From contig JACPIT010000011.1 in assembly GCA_016187945.1 (NCBI GenBank), positions 186,001 to 250,000 on the forward strand: a stretch of DNA of 64,000 bases. The letters run 5' to 3'. The notes under the pieces are model-generated. The model did no database searches. It was given only the letters and a program-made list of their open reading frames with translations, and was not told where the DNA came from. Below are positions 42,869 through 56,371 of this stretch, piece after piece (position 1 is the stretch's first letter; every line of letters starts with the position of its first letter). This stretch comes from Opitutia bacterium. Lineage in GTDB: Bacteria; Verrucomicrobiota; Verrucomicrobiia; Opitutales; Opitutaceae. Made by a program: the position numbers and the translations under genes.

Positions 42869-42959
42869 GTAGCAGCCGACGTGAGGAGGCTGGGCGCGTG
42901 ACGCGATGACCGAAGCGGACAGCCTCCTCACGTCGGTTGCTACGCACGTCGGCTGCTAC
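42869..42959. repeat. REP cluster, family C, with an extra half copy
   Basis: GTAGCAGCCGACGTGAGGAG, then inverted CTCCTCACGTCGGTTGCTAC, then a further inverted fragment CACGTCGGCTGCTAC. It lies between the membrane-protein gene and the rpsT terminator (convergent genes). Confidence 0.88.
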
Positions 42960-42982
42960 GGGGCGGAGGCGCCGGCGCGGGA

Positions 42983-43020
42983 AAACAAAAACCCCGCCGC
43001 CTCTCGGCGCGCGGGGTTTC
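42983..43020 (-). terminator. Rho-independent terminator of rpsT
   Basis: On the minus strand: AAACCCCGCGCGCCGAG, GGCGGCGGGG, then TTTTTGTTTTC. It lies about 28 bases after the rpsT stop. Confidence 0.88.
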
Positions 43021-43047
43021 AGGAAATTCGTTCGCGTCAGCGGTCGC

Positions 43048-43305
43048 TTACTTCTTCGCGAAAATGTATTTCGCGACCTGCGACTTGTGATGCGAGGCGG
43101 TGTTGCGGTGGATGACGTGGCTCTTCACGGCCTTGTCGAGCGCCGAGCTGAAGGCGATAGAGGCGGCGCGCGCCTTCTCGGCGTCGTTAGCGGCAGCTTC
43201 CACGGCCTTCGCGAGGGTCTTCAGGCGGGTCTTGACGGCTTTGTTGCGCGCGGCGTTGCGGAGGGATTTGCGCGCAGCTTTGATAGCGGACTTGGTATTG
43301 GCCAT
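43048..43305 (-). CDS. rpsT: Small-subunit ribosomal protein bS20
   Basis: 85 residues, starting MANTKSAIKAARKSLRNAAR and ending SQVAKYIFAKK, a full-length bS20. The protein is basic and helical and binds the 5' domain of 16S rRNA. It is encoded alone, as is usual, with a strong terminator downstream. It separates the SpeE-like pairs from module 3. Confidence 0.96.
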   Translation of the reverse strand: MANTKSAIKAARKSLRNAARNKAVKTRLKTLAKAVEAAANDAEKARAASIAFSSALDKAVKSHVIHRNTASHHKSQVAKYIFAKK

Positions 43306-43452
43306 GGCGGTTTGAAATTTGGAAACGCTGACAGACCCAAAATCGCTCCGGTGAGTCAAGAGCTTTCTCCCGCGCGCCGAGAATCGCCTACGCCACGCTG
43401 TTTGGTTGCTGGAACAGGTAAATCCCCCTAGTTCCTCGTTCGACCCATCCGG

Positions 43453-45089
<1,637 letters not shown>

Positions 45090-45093
<4 letters not shown>

Positions 45094-45776
45094 CCAGCAC
45101 CGCCACCAAGACCATCACGCTGCTCCTCGTCGATGACAGCGAACTCGTGCGCACCGGCCTGAAGACGCTTCTCGCGACGCGCGCCGACGGCTACCACCTG
45201 AACGTGGTGGGCGAAGCCTTCTCCGTCGCCACCGCCGTCGCGGAAACCGCCCGCCTCAAACCCGACGTCGTGCTGCTCGACATCCGCCTGCCCGACGGCA
45301 ACGGCTTCGAGGCCTGCCGCCAGATCCTCGCCAAGCTCCCCGACACGCGCGTGCTCATCCTCACCTCCGTCATCGACGACAATCTCGTCTACGAAGCCAT
45401 GAGCAGCGGCGCGCACGGCTACCTGTTGAAAGAGATCAACGCCCAGGCGCTCTGGCAGGCGATCGTCGACGTCGCCGCCGGGAAATTCATCCTCGATCCC
45501 GCGGTGACGACGCGCGTGCTCAACCTCGTGCGTCACGGCGCCCCGCAGAGCGAGCACGACAAACTCGCCCAACTCTCCGCGCAGGAGCGCCGCGTGCTCG
45601 CGCTCGTCGCCGACGGCAAGACCAACAAGGAAATCGCCGAGCAGATGGGCCTGAGCGACAAGACGGTGAAGAATTACCTCAGCAACATTTTCGAGAAGCT
45701 CCAGATCAGCCGCCGCTCGCAAGCCGCCGTGCTCTACGCCGAAAGCCGCACCTCGAAGCCGCCCGTTCGGCCCTAA
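45090..45776 (+). CDS. Module 3 response regulator, NarL/FixJ family
   Basis: 228 residues. Receiver: D15-D16 in LLLVDDSELV, D64 in DVVLLDIRLPDGNGFEAC, Lys in GYLLKEINA. DNA-binding domain: SAQERRVLALVADGKTNKEIAEQMGLSDKTVKNYLSNIFEKLQISRRSQAAV. It matches the module 2 regulator closely (TVKNYLxNxFEKL). The hairpin GGCCCTAAACGCTAGGGCC spans its stop codon region (45768-45787) and the prepilin genes follow after 68 bases. Confidence 0.9.
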
Positions 45777-45787
45777 ACGCTAGGGCC
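45768..45787. promoter_or_regulatory. Perfect palindrome GGCCCTA-AACGC-TAGGGCC at the regulator stop
   Basis: Seven-base perfect inverted repeat around AACGC; the TAA stop of the regulator is inside it. It could be an operator for the regulator, since a related GGCCCTAATGGG occurs ahead of module 1, or a weak terminator or mRNA processing hairpin. There is no U-tract. Confidence 0.4.
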
Positions 45788-45844
45788 GCTTTAGCGAGGC
45801 GAGCAGCCATGCCCGCCACGGCGCCCGAGCGCTAAGCTCGCGGC

Positions 45845-46384
45845 GTGAACTTCGGACCTTCGCTCCACTCCCGCGCCGCGCCCGCACCCGCGCACCCGCG
45901 CCGCCGCGCCCGCGCGTTCACGATCCTCGAGACGATGATGGCCACGTTCGTCATGGCTCTCGGCATCTCGACCTCGATCCTCGCGATGCAGCAGGGCTAC
46001 AAATTCCTCGACGTCGCCCGCGGCACCACCATCGCCTCGCAGATCATCCAAAGCGAGATCGAGCGCATCCGTATGATGAGCTGGACCACGGTGGCTGCGA
46101 TGACCACCGCGACCGACACCACCGCCCCGATACCCGCCGGCAGCCCGGCCGGCGTCGAGATGTTCGACGGCAACACTTACTTTTCCTCCGTCACCAGTCT
46201 GGCGGGCGACTTCATCATCACCCGCACGACCACACTCGACTCCACCCGCCCCTCGGACGTCGTCCTCATTACGATCTCCGTGCAATGGCGCACCTACGAC
46301 GGCCGCAACCAGACGCGCAGCTTTCAGGCGAAATACATGAAGAACGGTCTCTATGACTACTACTACACTCTCGCGCGTCCCTGA
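45845..46384 (+). CDS. Module 3 PilV-like prepilin
   Basis: 179 residues from the GTG at 45845. Basic leader with HPRRRARA, cleaved before FTILETMMATFVMALG (Glu at +5). ASQIIQSEIERIRMMSW and the end KNGLYDYYYTLARP match the other two modules. The last 32 bases overlap the start of the pilW-like gene, so the two are translationally coupled. Confidence 0.83.
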   Translation: MNFGPSLHSRAAPAPAHPRRRARAFTILETMMATFVMALGISTSILAMQQGYKFLDVARGTTIASQIIQSEIERIRMMSWTTVAAMTTATDTTAPIPAGSPAGVEMFDGNTYFSSVTSLAGDFIITRTTTLDSTRPSDVVLITISVQWRTYDGRNQTRSFQAKYMKNGLYDYYYTLARP

Positions 46385-46931
46385 CGCCACCCTGCGCGCG
46401 TGCCGCTGCGGCTTCACTCTCGTCGAAGTTCTCATCAGTTCGAGCCTCGCCGCGTTCGTTCTTACCGGCGTGATGACGTGCTTCCTCTTCCTCGGCCGCA
46501 GCGGCGCGAATATCCAAAATTACAACGACATGGAAGGCCAGGCTCGCCGCGGCCTCGAGCAATTCGCCCAGGACGTGCGTCAGGCCAGCGAGATCACTTG
46601 GAACAGCGCCACCGACGTCACTCTCACGGTCGATGCAGCGTCAGTCCGCTGGGCCTACGATGCCGCCAGCGGCAAACTCTACCGCCGCACCTCCACCGCC
46701 ACTCGTGAAATGATCACCGGCATCACCTCCTTCACTTACAAGGCTTACACCATCGCCGGCGTCGAGATCACCAGTTTCAGCAGCGCCAGTGCGCTCACGA
46801 CCGCCGGGCAAACTACGAAACAACTGCAAATATCCCTCGAGGCCTCGCGCACGTCCACGACCGCCGCGCGCGCCACCAACCTCGTGCTCTCCGCCCGTTA
46901 CGTCCTGCGCAACAAGCGCGTCACCGCCTGA
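46353..46931 (+). CDS. Module 3 PilW/GspJ-like prepilin
   Basis: 192 residues from the ATG at 46353. Leader MTTTTLSRVPDATLRACRCG, then FTLVEVLISSSLAAFVLTG, with the canonical Gly before the cleavage site. FLGRSGANIQNYNDMEGQARRGLEQFAQDV follows and the C-terminus is YVLRNKRVTA, matching the ILRNK ending of its paralogues. Confidence 0.85.
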   Translation: MTTTTLSRVPDATLRACRCGFTLVEVLISSSLAAFVLTGVMTCFLFLGRSGANIQNYNDMEGQARRGLEQFAQDVRQASEITWNSATDVTLTVDAASVRWAYDAASGKLYRRTSTATREMITGITSFTYKAYTIAGVEITSFSSASALTTAGQTTKQLQISLEASRTSTTAARATNLVLSARYVLRNKRVTA

Positions 46932-46939
46932 CTCCGGCC

Positions 46940-48397
46940 ATGATCACTTCGCGTCCCCTCTCTTCCGAACGCGGCTCGCTGCTCATCGTCGCGATGCTGC
47001 TCTGCGCGATCATCGGCATCTCGCTCGTCAGCTACATCAACGTCGGCCGCTCGGCCCTCAGAACCTCCAACCGCTCCCTCTACAACAATGCCGCCATGAA
47101 CCTCGCCGAGAACGGCCTGGAGGAGGCGATGTATTCCATCAACAAGCTCGTCAACGACTCCACCTACTCCTTCAGCGACGACGGCTGGACCCCCGTCGGC
47201 AGCGACGACATGAAACGCAAGTGGACCGGCACCACCTTCGACCAGAACGCAACTGGCGAAGTCCGCGTCTATATTTATAATTACGACGGAGCGGCGGCCC
47301 CGATCATCGTCGCCCGCTCCCTCGTCAGCGTCCAAGGCGACACCACCCAAGGCGCCGTCGAGAAATGGGTGAAGGTCCAGTTACGCAAGACCTCCAAGTT
47401 CGCCAACGGCCTCGTCGCCAAGCAGACGATCAATTTCAACGGCAGCCCGCAGATCGATAGCTGGAACTCCGACCCCGACAACAATTCCGCCACCGCACCC
47501 TACACCTATAACACCTCGCCTTACAACGCGACCACCAACCCGGGCGGCAAGCGCGACGCCGGCTCCGTCGGCTCCATCTCCGTCGGCGTGAACGCCGTCC
47601 TCGTCGACAACGCCGACATCTGGGGCTACGTCGGCACCGGCGGCTCCGCCCCCAGCGTCGGCGCCACGGGCACCATCGGCCCGTTCGGCACCTCCGCGGG
47701 CACCGTGGTCGCCTCGCACGTCTCCACGGATTTCTCCACCAGCTTCGACAACGTTTCCGCCCCCTCCACCTATAGCTACACCAACGCAGGCGCCCTCAGC
47801 AGTTCCACGACACTCCCGGATGACTTCCCCGCCGCGACGATGCAGGCCGACGGCAAATACTACGTCGAATGCACGAGCATGGGCGGTTCCAACAATGTCT
47901 TTACCATCGCGGCCGGCAAGAAGGTCGTCCTCAAAGTCACCGGCACCACCGGCTACTCCGTCGACATCAAGGGCGGCAGCGGCGCCCTCAACATCAGCTC
48001 AGGCGCAAGCCTCGAACTCTACACCGCCGGCGACATCAACATCGGCGGTAAAGGTGCCATGAACGGCGGCACCAGCACCGCGACCATGGGCCAGCCCGTG
48101 AATTTCCAAATCTACGGCACCAAGACCAGTGGCGTGCAGGACATCAACCTGAAGGGCAACGGTGTCTTCTCCGGTGTGCTCTACGCCCCGTTCGGCTCGG
48201 TTGACCTCGACGGCTCCGTCCAATCCTTCGGCTCCATCGTCGGCAACGACATCACTCTGAACGGCACCTCCGCGCAATTCCACTACGACGAGTCGCTCGG
48301 CAATTTCGGCGGCAACAATCCCTTCCGCGTCACGCGCTGGGACGAGCTCAACTCCGCCACCGACCGCTCCTTTTACTCGACCGTGATGACGTTTTAG
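46940..48397 (+). CDS. Module 3 PilX-like protein
   Basis: 485 residues. After SSERGSLLIVAMLLCAIIGISLVSY and NNAAMNLAENGLEEAMYSI come DSWNSDPDNNSATAP, a Gly/Asn/Ser-rich beta-helix-like region (NFNGSPQ, LKGNGVFSGVLYAP, ITLNGTS), and the ending FHYDESLGNFGGNNPFRVTRWDE. The plan is the same as the proteins at 31054 and 36082, without the D/H blocks of module 2. Likely a large minor pilin or adhesin-like tip component. Confidence 0.82.
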   Translation: MITSRPLSSERGSLLIVAMLLCAIIGISLVSYINVGRSALRTSNRSLYNNAAMNLAENGLEEAMYSINKLVNDSTYSFSDDGWTPVGSDDMKRKWTGTTFDQNATGEVRVYIYNYDGAAAPIIVARSLVSVQGDTTQGAVEKWVKVQLRKTSKFANGLVAKQTINFNGSPQIDSWNSDPDNNSATAPYTYNTSPYNATTNPGGKRDAGSVGSISVGVNAVLVDNADIWGYVGTGGSAPSVGATGTIGPFGTSAGTVVASHVSTDFSTSFDNVSAPSTYSYTNAGALSSSTTLPDDFPAATMQADGKYYVECTSMGGSNNVFTIAAGKKVVLKVTGTTGYSVDIKGGSGALNISSGASLELYTAGDINIGGKGAMNGGTSTATMGQPVNFQIYGTKTSGVQDINLKGNGVFSGVLYAPFGSVDLDGSVQSFGSIVGNDITLNGTSAQFHYDESLGNFGGNNPFRVTRWDELNSATDRSFYSTVMTF

Positions 48398-48550
48398 CCG
48401 TCTTGTTTGCGCCCATTCAGATTGCCGCGGCCACGCCCGCGGTGGGGCGCAGACTCCGCTCCGCGCCGCAAGCCCTCGGCGGAGAGCAGAGTCACCGCCC
48501 TGCCTTCCGCCTCGGCAGCGGGCGCGAAATTGCCGCGTTTGCTGTCGCGC

Positions 48551-49165
48551 TTACGCTTGATTCCGCGCCGCCCAGCGCGCCCACGCCACACCGAGCGCCG
48601 TGCCGGCGAAATCCATCGCGATCTGTTCCCACTGCACCGCGCCACGTCGCGCCGTGACGTCGTCCTTCAAAAAATTCAGCGCCAGCTCCCAGTGCAGGCT
48701 GTATGCCTGCCACAGCGCCACCGGCAGCCACACGCGCCACGCCTGCGCCCGCGTCGCCATCCACGCCTCGAACGGCCGCAGTGCCACCAGCATCGCCGCG
48801 AGAAACACCGCCGCCGCGATCGCGCGCCCCTCGTCCGTCGCCGGCCGCAACCCTGGCCAGCACATCCACCACAGCAGCACCACGAGAAAACTGCCGACGC
48901 TCCACCCGTGATTTGCCACCACGCGCCAGACCGGAATCGCACGCGCCTGCATCGGCGCCTCGCGCGCGCCCAGCGTCAGCGTCACGACGAGCCCCGCTCC
49001 GCCGACCACGTGCGCCGCCAGCACGAGCGACTCGTAAGGGAGATGGCGATAAAGCCACAGCCCCATGTAGCCCGTCAGCCGCTGCGCCGTGAAGAGCACG
49101 ACGCAAAACGCCGCGACCGCGAGATGCGTGTCGGCGCGCGTCCAAGACGCGCTCGTCAACCGCAC
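48551..49165 (-). CDS. Membrane protein of unknown function
   Basis: 204 residues from a GTG at 49165, with about six membrane helices (LAVAAFCVVLFTAQRL, VLAAHVVGGAGLVVTLTLG, WSVGSFLVVLLWWMCW, AAAVFLAAMLVALRP). The C-terminus LNFLKDDVTARRGAVQWEQIAMDFAGTALGVAW has a faint likeness to VanZ-like proteins but is not convincing. The frame continues upstream to 49525, but that part covers a family H repeat and has no membrane or domain features; GTGs at 49189 and 49210 are other possible starts. It is on the opposite strand to module 3, converging with it. Confidence 0.6.
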   Translation of the reverse strand: MRLTSASWTRADTHLAVAAFCVVLFTAQRLTGYMGLWLYRHLPYESLVLAAHVVGGAGLVVTLTLGAREAPMQARAIPVWRVVANHGWSVGSFLVVLLWWMCWPGLRPATDEGRAIAAAVFLAAMLVALRPFEAWMATRAQAWRVWLPVALWQAYSLHWELALNFLKDDVTARRGAVQWEQIAMDFAGTALGVAWARWAARNQA

Positions 49166-49350
49166 CGGCAAATATCCGCGATTCCGCACGCCCGCGATGC
49201 AAGCGCGCACCCCGTGCGTTGTCCGCCCCGAAATCGCGAGAGATGACACCGGGCGCGCCGGCCTCGCCGCGCTCGAAACAGTTTGAGATCGACCCGTTTC
49301 AGCAAGACCGCGGCGACTGCGGCGAGCACCAGGGCGCCACGCACCATCCC

Positions 49351-49426
49351 GGAGGGCCCGCGTCCCTGCGGGCCGCGCTTTCGAACATCGGTCCGCTTTC
49401 CCGGCCCGCGAGGACGCGGGCCCTCC
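49351..49426. repeat. REP-like palindrome pair, family H
   Basis: GGAGGGCCCGCGTCCCTGCG and inverted CGAGGACGCGGGCCCTCC, separated by about 38 bases; the first copy folds as GGCCCGC-GTCCCT-GCGGGCC. It lies between the membrane protein gene and rnpB. Confidence 0.85.
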
Positions 49427-49537
49427 CGCTCCAGGCCGATTTCGTTTTTTCGCGGCCAGCATCTCAGCTCGGCTTCGTCCGCAAAATGGCGCGGGGCGTG
49501 CCGCTCGTCGCAGCACGCCCCGCATGGTTGATGAACT

Positions 49538-49952
49538 AGTTTCGGCGCCGTAAGCCGGATTCTGTGCAGCGCGCCGAAGCGCGCCTGACCTTCATTTCTC
49601 TCAAACCCCGCTGACGCGGGACTTGCCCCGCCGTAGCCCCGACAAGTCGGGACGTAGGCCGGATGCGGCATACCCGCGGCTATCGGACGGGCCGCCCAGC
49701 CGCCTATGTTGCCTTGCACCGGATTGGGTTTTTCGTGCCGCCGGCATTGCTGCACGGCGCGGTGGGCTCTTACCCCACCTTTTCACCCTTACCCCGCGGT
49801 TGCCCGCGTGGCGGTTTGTTCTCTGTGACACTGTCCATCGCGACGCCTTGACGCGCCGCGCCCGCGCTTTCGCGCGGAATCCTGCCCGATGGTGTCCGGA
49901 CTTTCCTCTCCTGGTTCAAAGAACGCGGAGCGAAGGTCTGGCTCCGAAACTA
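49538..49952 (-). ncRNA. rnpB: RNase P RNA
   Basis: About 415 nucleotides. Read on the minus strand it begins GTTTCGGAGCC and ends GGCGCCGAAAC, which pair as helix P1. The universal core is present: GAGGAAAGTCCGGACACC near the 5' end, GGTAAGGGTGAAAAGGTGG and GTAAGAGCCCACCGCG in the middle, and ACAGAATCCGGCTTACGGC near the 3' end (P4). This is a bacterial type A ribozyme that removes 5' leaders of pre-tRNAs. It starts where the zinc-ribbon gene stops, so the two share a one- or two-base border and possibly a transcript. Confidence 0.95.
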
Positions 49953-50657
49953 GAGCCGCCAATGAACGATGCGGCCGCACTGATCGCAAGTGACAATATT
50001 CTCCGCCTTGCGCGCCTCGAATTCGATGTTCGAGGAAACCTTCATGTGGCAACCGCCGCATCGGCCGCCCTGCACGGGCACGCAGACCGGCATCCCGGGT
50101 TTTTTCGCCAGCCGGTCGTAGAGGCGCGTCTGCGGCTCCGGCACGTGCGCGCGCGCGGCGCCCGTTCCCGCGACGGCTTTTTCATGTTCGCCGCGCAACT
50201 CCTTCTCATGCGCACGGAGCGCCGCGATCTTCGCTTCGTGGCCGGAAATGTTCTGCTTCAACACCCGCTCGGCGTCGGCGAAGCGCTTCTTCGCTTCGTC
50301 GATCGCATACATCACCTTCAGCTCCTCTTCCTCGAAGCCGCCGATGGTCGTCTCCATCGTTTCGATCTCGTGGGTGAGCGCGCGATACTCGTCGTTCTTC
50401 CTCACTTCGAGCTGCTGCGTGCGGTATTTGGCGGCCTTTTCCTGCGCGGTTTTGATGTCGTTCTCGAGCGACTTCTTTTTCGCCTCGAGGCCATGCCACT
50501 CGGCTTTGGCGGTTTCGATGGCCTGCTTCTCGGCCGCGATCTTCGCTTCGACGGCGGCGACATCGCGCGGTGCCGCGGCGAGCTGCTGTTCGAGGTCCAG
50601 ACGTTTCGTGTCCGCTGCCTGCAACGCGAGCAGGTTGTCCAATTTGATCGCAGCCAT
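49950..50657 (-). CDS. Coiled-coil protein with C4 zinc ribbon (DUF164/zf-RING_7 type)
   Basis: 235 residues from the ATG at 50657 (an upstream start at 50693 adds 12 atypical residues). Residues about 5-180 are a long antiparallel coiled coil (LDLEQQLAAAPRD, RKNDEYRALTHEIETMETTIGG). The C-terminus is a zinc ribbon, C-G-G-C and C-D-Q-C pairs in GRCGGCHMKV and VTCDQCGRIVHW. This family is widespread; members such as chlamydial CdsZ and Helicobacter HP0958 act as chaperone-like adaptors, but the general function is unclear. It is divergent from gyrB and immediately precedes rnpB. Confidence 0.85.
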   Translation of the reverse strand: MAAIKLDNLLALQAADTKRLDLEQQLAAAPRDVAAVEAKIAAEKQAIETAKAEWHGLEAKKKSLENDIKTAQEKAAKYRTQQLEVRKNDEYRALTHEIETMETTIGGFEEEELKVMYAIDEAKKRFADAERVLKQNISGHEAKIAALRAHEKELRGEHEKAVAGTGAARAHVPEPQTRLYDRLAKKPGMPVCVPVQGGRCGGCHMKVSSNIEFEARKAENIVTCDQCGRIVHWRL

Positions 50658-50925
50658 GGCGCGACACTGGCCGGCGCGCCGCAAGACCGTCAAACGAAAC
50701 CTCCGGCACGCGCATTTTCGGCCAAATCTTGCGGCAAAACCCGATCAGCGAAAGCAGGGCCAAACGGCTCCCGGCCGCGGCTGACTGGAGGCGCGAAAAA
50801 GCAAGGCTCATTTTACGTTGTAAGTTGTTCATTTTCAAAAATCTGGGCGGCGTCAAAATTTCCCAAAAATCCCTTGTGCCATGCGCGGTTTTCCGAGACG
50901 TTTTTCCATTCCATTTTCCTGCTGA
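50658..50925. promoter_or_regulatory. Divergent promoter region of gyrB and the zinc-ribbon gene
   Basis: 268 bases without a gene. The part 50815-50900 is one of the most A/T-rich stretches in the window (CATTTTACGTTGTAAGTTG, TTCATTTTCAAAAATC, AAAATTTCCCAAAAATCC), consistent with a gyrB promoter that responds to supercoiling, but individual boxes are not assigned. Confidence 0.4.
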
Positions 50926-53454
<2,529 letters not shown>

Positions 53455-53460
53455 ACCTCA

Positions 53461-53556
53461 TCTTTCTCTTTCCTCTTTCTCTTAATCTTTCTCCCGCTCC
53501 GACGAGAAAGCACCGCCGAGAGAGAAAGAGAAAGATTAAGAATTAAGAGAAAGATT
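53461..53556. repeat. Long inverted repeat between gyrB and gyrA (CTTTCTC arms)
   Basis: A polypyrimidine arm (TCTTTCTCTTTCCTCTTTC, TCTTAATCTTTCTC) faces a polypurine arm (GAGAGAGAAAGAGAAAG, ATTAAGAATTAAGAGAAAGA). The loop is about 20 bases. If transcribed it forms a long stem directly ahead of the gyrA start codon at 53569. No separate SD sequence other than this purine tract is present, so the right arm may also serve ribosome binding. Confidence 0.8.
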
Positions 53557-53568
53557 TCCCGCTAAGCC

Positions 53569-56142
53569 ATGTATACGGCCAACGAAAAGCTCTCCACCGC
53601 CAACATCACCGACATCATGCAGACGGCCTACATCGATTACTCGATGTCGGTCATCATCTCGCGCGCCCTGCCCGACGCGCGCGACGGCCTGAAGCCTGTC
53701 CAGCGCCGCATCCTCTACGCGATGCTCCGCGAAGGCCTCCTCCACAACCGCGCCTTCGACAAGTGCGCCGGCGTCGTCGGTGAAGTGCTCAAGAACTACC
53801 ACCCGCACGGCGACTCCTCCGTCTACGACACCCTCGTGCGCCTCGCCCAAAACTGGGTCATGCGCTACCAGCTCATCGATCCGCAGGGCAACTTCGGCTC
53901 CGTCGACGGCGACCCACCCGCCGCCTACCGCTACACCGAGTGCCGCCTCCGCGATATTTCCGAGGAACTCCTCAAGGACATCGAGGAAGAGACCGTGGAC
54001 TTCGCCCCCAACTACAAGGAGTCGACCACCGAGCCCACCGTCCTCCCCGCCGCGCTGCCGAATCTCCTGATGAACGGCTCGACGGGCATCGCAGTCGGCA
54101 TGACGACCAACATCCCGCCGCACAACCTCAGCGAGATCATCGACGCCACCTGCGTCGTCATCGACCGTCCGAACGTTTCCGTCGAAGAGCTCGTCACCTA
54201 CATCCCCGGCCCCGACTTCCCGACCGGCGGCTACATCAACGGTCGCGCCGGCATCAAATCCTACCTCACGACCGGCAAAGGCATCGTCCGCATGCGCGGC
54301 AAAGCCCACACCGAGGAACTCAAGGGCGGCGGCGAGCAGATCGTCATCACCGAGATTCCTTACAACGTTAACCGCGCCTCGCTCGTGCTCCGCATCGCCG
54401 AGCTCGTCCGCGAGAAACAGATCGATGGTATCCGCGACCTGCGCGACGAGTCCGACGAGAACACGCGCATCGTCATCGAGCTGAAACGCGGCGAGCAGTC
54501 ACAGGTCATCATCAATCAGCTTTACCAGAAGACCGCCCTCGAATCCTCCTTCGGCGTCATCCTGCTGGCCCTCGACAAGAAGCGGCCGAAGCAGATGAAC
54601 ATCAAGGAACTCATCGAGTGCTACGTCGACCACCGCCGCGACGTCGTCACTCGCCGCACGCAGTTCCGCCTCAACCGCGCCAAGGAACGCGCCCACATCC
54701 TCGAAGGCTACATCATCGCCCTCGATAACCTCGACGACTTCGTGAAGATCATCCGCGCGTCGAAGGACAAAGAGGAAGCCAAAGAGCGTTTGATGGCGAA
54801 GTATCCGCTCTCCGAGATCCAAACCAACGCCATCCTCGAACTCCGCCTCTACCAGCTCACCGGCCTCGAACGCGGCAAGATCGAAGCCGAATACCTCGAG
54901 CTGATGAAACTCATCGAGGAGCTCCAAGGCATCCTCGACGACGAGCACAAGCTCCTCGCCCTGATCAAGCAGGAGCTGATCGCCCTCCGCGACAAATACG
55001 CCTCGCCCCGTCGCACGCAGATCATCGACGACGCCGGCGAACTCCGCATGGAGGACGTCATCCCGAACGAAGGCGCCGTCATCACCGTCTCGCACCTCGG
55101 GTTCATCAAGCGCACCCCCGTCGCCGAATACCGCGCCCAGAAACGCGGCGGCAAAGGCGTCATCGGCGCCGAGACCTACGAGGACGACTTCGTCGAAAAT
55201 CTCTTCACCGCGTCGACGCACGACTACGTGCTGTTCCTCACCAGCACCGGCCAATGCCACGCGAAGAAAGTCTACGAAATCCCCGAAGGCACGCGCACCG
55301 CGAAGGGCAAGTCCGTCGCGTCCTTCCTCCGCCTGACCAACGGCGAAAAACTCGCCGCGCTCCTCTGCGTGAAGGCATTCACGCCCGAGCACTTCGTCGT
55401 CATGGCCACCAAGAGCGGCGCGATCAAGAAGACCGCCCTCGCCGAATACGAAGGCGCCACCCGCGAAGGCGGCATCCGCGGCATGAAACTCTCCGACGGC
55501 GACGACATCATCGGCGCCGTCCTCACCAACGGCTCGAACGAGATCATGCTCGTCTCGCATCAAGGCCTCGCCGTGCGCTTCTACGAAGGCGCCGCCGAAA
55601 CCGACGACGCCGCTGAAGGCAGCGAGGCGACCGCCGCCGCGACCGCCGCCGAAGGCGAAGAGGCCGAAGGCCCGAAGCTCGGCCTGCGCTCGCAAGGCCG
55701 CTTCACCGGCGGCGTCACCGGCATGCGGTTCAAGAAAAAGGGCGACTTCCTCCAAGTCATCGAAGTGTGCGATCACGAAGCCCGCCTGCTCGTCGCCCGC
55801 GAGGACGGCATCGGCAAGCGCACGCCCTTCGAGGATTACCGCATGATCCGCCGCGGCGGCACCGGCGTCATCGCCATCGACCTGCCCGAGGACGGCTCCG
55901 TCGCCGTCGCCGGCGCGCTCAGCGTCCGCGACACCGACGAAGTCATGCTGCTCACGGCCAAGGGCCAGAGCATCCGCACCCGCGTGAAGGAGATCCGCGA
56001 AACCGGCCGCGGCGCGAAAGGCGTGAAGCTCGTGAACCTCGAGGAAGGCGACAAACTCCTCGCCATCGCGAAAGTCATCGCCTCCGACGAAGAAACCGCC
56101 GCCGAAGCGCCCGCCGCGTCCTCCGAAGCTCCGTCCGCATAA
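53569..56142 (+). CDS. gyrA: DNA gyrase subunit A
   Basis: 857 residues. Catalytic Y122 is in [10 protein letters not shown]. The quinolone-determining region reads H80-G-D-S83-S-V-Y-D87, the susceptible form at both key sites. The C-terminal pinwheel includes the GyrA box QKRGGKG and repeated G-A-I-K / G-x-x-I-R blades; an Ala/Glu/Asp-rich linker at about 671-702 ([20 protein letters not shown]) separates two blades. The subunit cuts and rejoins DNA for supercoiling. It ends with an acidic tail. Confidence 0.97.
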   Translation: MYTANEKLSTANITDIMQTAYIDYSMSVIISRALPDARDGLKPVQRRILYAMLREGLLHNRAFDKCAGVVGEVLKNYHPHGDSSVYDTLVRLAQNWVMRYQLIDPQGNFGSVDGDPPAAYRYTECRLRDISEELLKDIEEETVDFAPNYKESTTEPTVLPAALPNLLMNGSTGIAVGMTTNIPPHNLSEIIDATCVVIDRPNVSVEELVTYIPGPDFPTGGYINGRAGIKSYLTTGKGIVRMRGKAHTEELKGGGEQIVITEIPYNVNRASLVLRIAELVREKQIDGIRDLRDESDENTRIVIELKRGEQSQVIINQLYQKTALESSFGVILLALDKKRPKQMNIKELIECYVDHRRDVVTRRTQFRLNRAKERAHILEGYIIALDNLDDFVKIIRASKDKEEAKERLMAKYPLSEIQTNAILELRLYQLTGLERGKIEAEYLELMKLIEELQGILDDEHKLLALIKQELIALRDKYASPRRTQIIDDAGELRMEDVIPNEGAVITVSHLGFIKRTPVAEYRAQKRGGKGVIGAETYEDDFVENLFTASTHDYVLFLTSTGQCHAKKVYEIPEGTRTAKGKSVASFLRLTNGEKLAALLCVKAFTPEHFVVMATKSGAIKKTALAEYEGATREGGIRGMKLSDGDDIIGAVLTNGSNEIMLVSHQGLAVRFYEGAAETDDAAEGSEATAAATAAEGEEAEGPKLGLRSQGRFTGGVTGMRFKKKGDFLQVIEVCDHEARLLVAREDGIGKRTPFEDYRMIRRGGTGVIAIDLPEDGSVAVAGALSVRDTDEVMLLTAKGQSIRTRVKEIRETGRGAKGVKLVNLEEGDKLLAIAKVIASDEETAAEAPAASSEAPSA

Positions 56143-56143
56143 A

Positions 56144-56201
56144 GGTGGAGCGCGTTGACCTCAACGCGCTCCGAACGGGTTGAGGTCAACCCGTTCCACC
56201 T
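56144..56201. repeat. Nested palindromes, family J (GTGGAGCGCGTTGACC)
   Basis: GAGCGCGTTGA-CC-TCAACGCGCTC is a perfect 11-base stem, followed by AACGGGTTGA-GG-TCAACCCGTT, a perfect ten-base stem. The whole is closed by GGTGGA / TCCACC. It begins two bases after the gyrA stop and may terminate or protect its transcript. Confidence 0.85.
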
Positions 56202-56245
56202 CCAACTCAAGGCGCGCCACCCAGCGCACCTTTTTCTTTGCGCCC

Positions 56246-56323
56246 GTGGAGGCGGGGCTATCAGCCCCGCGGATTTCCCGCACCGAAACGTTCCTCGCGC
56301 GGGGCCGATGGCCCCGCCTCCAC
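56246..56323. repeat. REP-like pair, family I (GTGGAGGCGGGGCTATCAGC)
   Basis: GTGGAGGCGGGGCTATCAGC and inverted GGCCGATGGCCCCGCCTCCAC. Each copy folds as GCGGGGCT-ATC-AGCCCCGC or its variant. It lies between the convergent gyrA and the exported protein gene at 56372. Confidence 0.85.
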
Positions 56324-56371
56324 CCCGGACCGACGCCCAGCGCCTTCCTCGCCGCACCGTCCGGCCTCGCG

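Noticed and set aside
49166-49525. N-terminal extension of the membrane protein at 48551
   Set aside because: The stretch is Arg/Ala/Gly-rich, contains the family H repeat and has no membrane or domain signal.
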